This document shows positions 16,066 through 19,657 of a DNA stretch of 19,657 nucleotides, in pieces; position 1 is the first letter of the stretch; the number at the start of each line of letters is the position of its first letter. The stretch covers positions 1-19,657 of the forward strand of contig JBHHXE010000025.1 of the NCBI GenBank assembly GCA_046756865.1, given 5' to 3'. The position numbers and the translations under genes are program-made. The notes under the pieces are model-generated. The model was not told where the DNA came from. It searched no databases and saw only the letters and a list, made by a program, of their open reading frames with translations. This stretch comes from DUAG01 sp046756865. GTDB lineage: Bacteria > Nitrospirota > Nitrospiria > SBBL01 > JAADHI01.

Positions 16066-16911
16066 ATGAGACCCAGTAACTTTATCGCTGCCTTCATCTG
16101 TATCCTTGTCTTTTTGATCAGCTTTCTTCTGGCCGAAGGCGATGTAATGGCCTTGTACTTTAATCTGGTTGCCTTGCTTGTGGTTATTTCCGGCACAATC
16201 GGCGCGATCTTCATGAGCTATCCATTCTTCAGGATAAAATCCGCGCTTCTCGTAGCCAGAAATGCCTATCTTTCCCGATTACCAAGTCAGGACAGTATCA
16301 TCAAGGCGCTGTTGGGATTAGCAGTCAGGAGCCGCTACGATGGGATTTTATCTCTTGAAAAATCCCTTGGACACTCAAGCACTTCTTTTCTGAAGGATGC
16401 TTTAAATATACTTGTCGACGGGCACAAGGAAGAAGAAATTAGGGAGGTTCTTTTCACAGAGATGTACTTCTTCAAACAAAGACGGGAGCAAAATGAAAGG
16501 GTTTTCAGGAGTATGGCAAACGCTGCGCCTGCGTTCGGGATTATTGGGAGCGTCATCGGCCTGATCGGGATGCTCTCAAACCTCGGGGATGCTGAATTCA
16601 TCATCAAAACGATCCCGATCGCTTTGACCTCGACGCTTTACGGAATATTACTCAGCAATTTTATCCTCACCCCTATCGCCGAAAACATATACGTCCGCAC
16701 GCAAGAAGAACTTCTACTACAAAAACTCATTGTCAGCGGCGTCATGGCCATCAGCAGCGAGCAGAACACCTATACCCTCGAGAAAAAACTCTGTTCCTTC
16801 CTAACCCCCTCGGACCGTCCCGGCCACCAGAGAAGTTTTGAGGAAATCCGGAAAAAATATCTAAAGATGAGTTTTCAGGAGAGAATAGAAGAACCCGTGA
16901 AAACGACATAA
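16066..16911 (+). CDS. motA: Flagellar motor stator protein MotA
   Basis: Stator subunit forming the ring around MotB and contacting FliG. 281 residues with four hydrophobic segments at about 6-23, 30-52, 155-172 and 180-203, as in the MotA/TolQ/ExbB family. The cytoplasmic loop carries RSRYDGILSLE with R90 and E98, matching the charged residues of E. coli MotA that interact with the FliG torque helix. The third and fourth segments contain APAFGIIGSVIGLIGML (with P155) and PIALTSTLYGILLSN, the conserved channel-lining region. ATG 16066 follows motB by 4 nt. It is the last gene of the forward run; the next gene is convergent and only 14 nt away. Confidence 0.93.
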   Translation: MRPSNFIAAFICILVFLISFLLAEGDVMALYFNLVALLVVISGTIGAIFMSYPFFRIKSALLVARNAYLSRLPSQDSIIKALLGLAVRSRYDGILSLEKSLGHSSTSFLKDALNILVDGHKEEEIREVLFTEMYFFKQRREQNERVFRSMANAAPAFGIIGSVIGLIGMLSNLGDAEFIIKTIPIALTSTLYGILLSNFILTPIAENIYVRTQEELLLQKLIVSGVMAISSEQNTYTLEKKLCSFLTPSDRPGHQRSFEEIRKKYLKMSFQERIEEPVKTT

Positions 16912-16938
16912 GAAACCAATACCGCCTAGGGTTTTCTT
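16910..16938. terminator. Weak candidate terminator hairpin between convergent motA and lpd
   Basis: AAGAAACC (16910-16917) can pair with GGTTTTCTT (16930-16938) with one bulged T around a 12-nt loop. It overlaps the stop codons of both convergent genes and is followed in the forward direction by T-rich sequence. The stem is AU-rich and weak, so this is only a plausible site for termination from either side. Confidence 0.25.
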
Positions 16939-18386
16939 CTTTTCGGGATATAAAGCTCGGTGACGGTTCCGGAAAAGGTTTCCGCTGCCATGGAGACTGT
17001 TTCCGAAAGCGTTGGATGTGGGTGTATCGAGAGGCTGATATCTTCGTCCGTGCAGCCCATCTCAATCGCCAGGGCGGCTTCGGACACGAGATCTCCGGCG
17101 TGGACCCCGACCGCACCCATCCCGACCACCTGCTTCGTCTGCGGATCAAACAGCAGTTTGGTCAGCCCTTCACTTCGACCTAGTCCCAATGCGCGTCCGC
17201 TCGCAGCCCAGGGGAAAACGCCCTTTTTATAGGCAATGCCGTGAACTTTTGCATCTCCTTCGGTGAGTCCCACCCAAGCAACTTCGGGGTCGGTGTAGGC
17301 CACCGATGGGATCACGCGTGCGTCAAAAAAACTCTTCATTCCGGCGCAGACTTCGGCGGCAACCTTGCCCTCGTGTGTTGCTTTGTGCGCCAACATCGGT
17401 TGACCCACGATGTCTCCGATGGCAAAAATATGTGGGACATTGGTGCGCTGTTGCTTGTCCACGGGGATAAAGCCTTTCGCATCGACGCGAAGACCTGCTA
17501 TTTCTGCATTGAGCATTTTGCCGTTCGGTGCGCGGCCCACAGACACGAGTATACGGTCGTAAGCCGAAGCTTTCGGTGCATTCGGGCCTTCAAAAGTGAC
17601 ATTCAGACCCGCTTCTAAGGATTTGATCTCTGTCACACGGGTATTGAGGAGGATGGATTCATACCGAGCCGAGAGATACTTGTGTAGAGGTCGAACCAAA
17701 TCTTGATCACTCCCCGGCATCAGTTGGTCCGTCATTTCAACAACACTGACACTGGAACCCAATGATTGAAAGACACAGGCCATTTCCAAACCAATGATCC
17801 CGCCGCCCACAACAAGAAGCCGTTTTGGAATATCCTTCAGGGACAGGGCATCGGTCGAATCCATCATTCGGTCGTCATCCCAGGGGAAGCCGGGAAGTTT
17901 GATGGCATGAGAACCCGCTGCAATAATGCATCGATCGAATGAAATCCTTTGCGGCTCTCCTTCGCTTTCAACGCGAAGAGCATGCGGGGAGATAAATTGT
18001 CCTGTCCCACGCACAACCTTTACACCTCTCCTCTTCGCCAAGCTTGAAAGGCCGCGTGTTAACTTTTGAACCACTCCCTGCTCAAAAGCACGTAATTGGG
18101 TGAGGTCTATTTTCGGCTTGCTAAAATGAATGCCCTGTTTGGTCATGGCCGCAGCTTCATTGATAATCTGGGCCGTATGCAAAAGCGCTTTAGAAGGGAT
18201 ACATCCGACGTTAAGACAAACCCCGCCAAGCGTTTCATAACGTTCCACAAGAATCACCTTCTTTCCAAGATCTGCAGCACGAAAGGCCGCTGTATAACCT
18301 CCAGGACCAGAACCGAGCACAAGAACCTCGGCATGAAAATCTCCACTGATCCTCTCTTCTGTTCTGGGAAGAAGATTTTGGTTCAT
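16926..18386 (-). CDS. lpdA: Dihydrolipoamide dehydrogenase (E3)
   Basis: FAD-dependent E3 component that reoxidises dihydrolipoamide of 2-oxoacid dehydrogenase complexes or the glycine cleavage system, passing electrons to NAD+. 486 residues from ATG 18386. It contains the FAD motif GSGPGGYTAAF (about 25-35), the redox-active disulphide GGVCLNVGCIPSK (C57 and C62), the NAD-binding GGGIIGLE (about 194-201), a second FAD motif FAIGDIVG (about 321-328), and the catalytic dyad HPHPTLSE (H457, E462). All active residues are present. A start at TTG 18389 is possible, but GGAA (18394-18397) suits the ATG. No lipoyl domain precedes the enzyme and no E1 or E2 gene is adjacent, so which complex it serves is unknown. 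It is convergent with motA and not part of the flagellar operon. Confidence 0.95.
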   Translation of the reverse strand: MNQNLLPRTEERISGDFHAEVLVLGSGPGGYTAAFRAADLGKKVILVERYETLGGVCLNVGCIPSKALLHTAQIINEAAAMTKQGIHFSKPKIDLTQLRAFEQGVVQKLTRGLSSLAKRRGVKVVRGTGQFISPHALRVESEGEPQRISFDRCIIAAGSHAIKLPGFPWDDDRMMDSTDALSLKDIPKRLLVVGGGIIGLEMACVFQSLGSSVSVVEMTDQLMPGSDQDLVRPLHKYLSARYESILLNTRVTEIKSLEAGLNVTFEGPNAPKASAYDRILVSVGRAPNGKMLNAEIAGLRVDAKGFIPVDKQQRTNVPHIFAIGDIVGQPMLAHKATHEGKVAAEVCAGMKSFFDARVIPSVAYTDPEVAWVGLTEGDAKVHGIAYKKGVFPWAASGRALGLGRSEGLTKLLFDPQTKQVVGMGAVGVHAGDLVSEAALAIEMGCTDEDISLSIHPHPTLSETVSMAAETFSGTVTELYIPKRRKP

Positions 18387-18447
18387 CAAAATATTCCGTT
18401 AGTATACAAAAAATGGATGCACAGCGATTGTCCCCAGGAGCAGTAAT

Positions 18448-18466
18448 TGATCTGCGGCAAAGATCA
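18448..18466. repeat. Inverted repeat just downstream of the hydroquinone reductase gene
   Basis: TGATCT (18448-18453), 7-nt loop, AGATCA (18461-18466) forms a perfect 6-bp stem 10 nt beyond the stop of the minus-strand reductase gene. No U-tract follows on the minus strand. The remaining intergenic DNA up to lpd (18390-18476) shows nothing else I can name. Confidence 0.3.
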
Positions 18467-18476
18467 TTTCACTTCC

Positions 18477-19409
18477 TTACTTGAGACCTTCCCGTCCATG
18501 GGGTGATGTCAGATCCATTTCGGGCCCTACAGGAACGATTTGGGTCGGATTGATGTCGGTATGTGTGACATAATAGTGCCGTTTGATATGGTCAAAGTTC
18601 ACCGTCTCTGAAATCCGCTCATGTTGATAAAGATCCCGTAAATAACCATACAAATTCGGATAATCTATAATTCGACGTAGATTGCATTTAAAATGGCCAT
18701 GATAGACGGCGTCAAATCGGATCAGGGTCGGAAACAGCCGCCAATCCGCTTCAGTGAGTCGGCCTCCCACCAGGTAGCGCTGCCCGGAAAGACGTTCTTC
18801 CAGTTGATCGAGGGCGCTGAATAGCTTCCGGACAGCCTTATCATACGATTGCTGTGTCGTGGCAAATCCCACGCGATAGACACCATCATTCACATTCGGG
18901 TAAACAAGGTTATTTATCTCATCTATCCTGAGCCGGAGACTATCCGGATAAAGATCCAGATCACTGTCTGTAAAATTATCGAACGCACAATTCAACATCC
19001 GGACGATATCGACTTCAGAGTTGTTTACAATACGGCCTCGCTTTTTATCCCAGAGAACAGGAACAGTCACCCGGTCGCCAAACTTTGGGTTCGAGGCCTT
19101 ATAGGCCTCGCTCAAATAATGAAAACCGTTTATCGGATCTTCAGAACACCCGGGTCTTTCCCGGAAGGCCCATCCGCGTTCATCCCGAATCGGGTCAACG
19201 ACGGTGATCCCGATAACGTCTTCGAGCCGCTTGAGAGATCGCACAATTATCGTTCGGTGTGCCCAGGGACAGGCAAGGGAAACGTAAAGGTGGTAGCGAT
19301 CCACCTCTGCAGGATAATCGGAATTCGGGTCTCCTTTCACCCAATCCAGAAACTGATCTTCCTGCCTTACAAAATCCCCCGCTTCACTCTGCTCACTTCG
19401 AAAATCCAT
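18477..19409 (-). CDS. yqjG: Glutathionyl-hydroquinone reductase (Xi-class glutathione transferase)
   Basis: Reduces glutathionyl-hydroquinones with glutathione, giving the hydroquinone and GSSG. 310 residues (E. coli YqjG 328). The thioredoxin-like N-terminal domain has the Xi-class catalytic motif SLACPWAHR with nucleophile C47, and the conserved ITVVDPIRDERGWAF and IVNNSEVDIVRML stretches. The helical C-terminal domain shows EADWRLFPTLIRFDAVY and GHFKCNLRRI, characteristic of the ECM4/YqjG group. ATG 19409 is preceded by AAGGAG (19421-19426) at a rather long spacing of 11 nt. It lies 87-90 nt upstream of lpd in the same direction. Context gives no pathway; a role in quinone detoxification or recycling follows from the family. 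Confidence 0.9.
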   Translation of the reverse strand: MDFRSEQSEAGDFVRQEDQFLDWVKGDPNSDYPAEVDRYHLYVSLACPWAHRTIIVRSLKRLEDVIGITVVDPIRDERGWAFRERPGCSEDPINGFHYLSEAYKASNPKFGDRVTVPVLWDKKRGRIVNNSEVDIVRMLNCAFDNFTDSDLDLYPDSLRLRIDEINNLVYPNVNDGVYRVGFATTQQSYDKAVRKLFSALDQLEERLSGQRYLVGGRLTEADWRLFPTLIRFDAVYHGHFKCNLRRIIDYPNLYGYLRDLYQHERISETVNFDHIKRHYYVTHTDINPTQIVPVGPEMDLTSPHGREGLK

Positions 19410-19492
19410 CTCTGTACAATCTCCTTATAACACTAAAAACAAAATATTGGACAGCTTGACCTTTTCAGGATCATCAGTACCGCGAACTACGG

Positions 19493-19522
19493 ATAATATT
19501 CTCACTTTCATCTCAGGGTCAA
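19493..19522 (-). promoter_or_regulatory. Candidate sigma-70 promoter for the hydroquinone reductase gene
   Basis: Reading the minus strand, TTGACC (19522-19517; 5 of 6 matches) is followed after 18 bp by TATTAT (19498-19493; 5 of 6). The predicted leader to ATG 19409 is about 77 nt. The rest of the 248-nt stretch 19410-19657 contains no feature I can support; short open frames there are discussed under rejected items. Confidence 0.35.
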
Positions 19523-19657
19523 GATAAATATAATTGCAGATCCCTTCATCAATCTCTTTGTCGACCGATTTCTTCCCGGACTTAATCCGGCATCCAGGAA
19601 ATTAGGCACTATAACCGGTCCTATCAAAAAAGCCGGGTCTAAAGTGTATACCGGAAT

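Noticed and set aside
18394..18413. TATACT on the minus strand just before lpd as a -10 box
   Set aside because: No acceptable -35 at 16-18 bp, and the implied transcript would start at or after the ribosome site.
18849..19430. Plus-strand open frame of 193 codons
   Set aside because: Antisense to the glutathionyl-hydroquinone reductase, whose catalytic motif and full-length fold are clear.
19425..19601. Minus-strand frame of 58 residues with a stretch EIDEGICNYIYLDPEM faintly like small DUF2283-type proteins
   Set aside because: It has no start codon with a ribosome site before the middle of the frame and the resemblance is too weak to call; it also overlaps the likely promoter of the downstream reductase.
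19508..19657. Minus-strand frame of 49 residues open to the right edge, possibly the 3-prime end of a gene
   Set aside because: An open run of this length is expected by chance, there is no recognisable motif, and the start is outside the window. More sequence to the right would decide.
1..19657. Search by eye for CRISPR arrays, insertion sequences, tRNA genes and transferred islands
   Set aside because: No regularly spaced repeats, transposase-like frames, terminal inverted repeats, cloverleaf sequences or abrupt composition shifts were seen.

Overview
This window is the core of a bacterial flagellar gene cluster with its own regulatory genes, followed by two unrelated housekeeping or detoxification genes on the opposite strand. 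Gene density is high, starts are mostly ATG with good Shine-Dalgarno sites, and many neighbours overlap by a few bases. The flagellum with bacterial enhancer-binding proteins, the sigma-54 promoter, and a MotE-like protein after fliJ point to a Gram-negative, flagellated, probably aerobic or facultative bacterium. A member of Nitrospirota or a deltaproteobacterial-grade lineage is my best guess, at low confidence, because no rRNA or other phylogenetic marker is present.

Layout. (1) Positions 131-3411: a soluble PAS-type hybrid histidine kinase and an NtrC-family response regulator, overlapping by 4 nt and preceded by a sigma-70-like promoter. (2) Positions 3412-3599: a regulatory gap with a near-ideal sigma-54 -24/-12 element (3524-3539) and a cluster of TTGAC/GTCAA dyads 75-100 bp upstream, which look like an enhancer. 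(3) Positions 3600-8018: an exported TPR-repeat protein, then a second kinase/regulator pair resembling FlrB/FlrC (FleS/FleR). (4) Positions 8028-14572: flgB, flgC, fliE, fliF, fliG, fliH, fliI, fliJ, covering the proximal rod, MS ring, switch and export ATPase. (5) Positions 14572-16911: a MotE-like membrane-anchored coiled-coil protein, then motB and motA, in the reverse of the usual order. (6) Minus strand: dihydrolipoamide dehydrogenase (16926-18386) and a glutathionyl-hydroquinone reductase (18477-19409), convergent with the flagellar operon.

How the parts may work together (inference). The first kinase/regulator pair is transcribed from the vegetative promoter. The regulator could bind the dyads and switch on the sigma-54 promoter, driving a single operon of about 13.4 kb from the TPR gene to motA. 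That operon carries a second sigma-54 activator pair, giving a two-step cascade analogous to FlrA/FlrBC in Vibrio, except that the upper step would here be a full two-component system. The structural part builds the basal body from the inside out and ends with the stator. From fliG to the motE-like gene every junction overlaps, which suggests translational coupling of switch, export ATPase complex and the MotE-like protein.

No CRISPR array, insertion sequence, tRNA or rRNA gene was seen. The most unusual elements are the secreted TPR protein heading the operon, the two stacked sigma-54 activator systems, the MotE-like gene with inverted motB-motA order, and a polyglycine tail of FliG whose codons serve as the Shine-Dalgarno of fliH.
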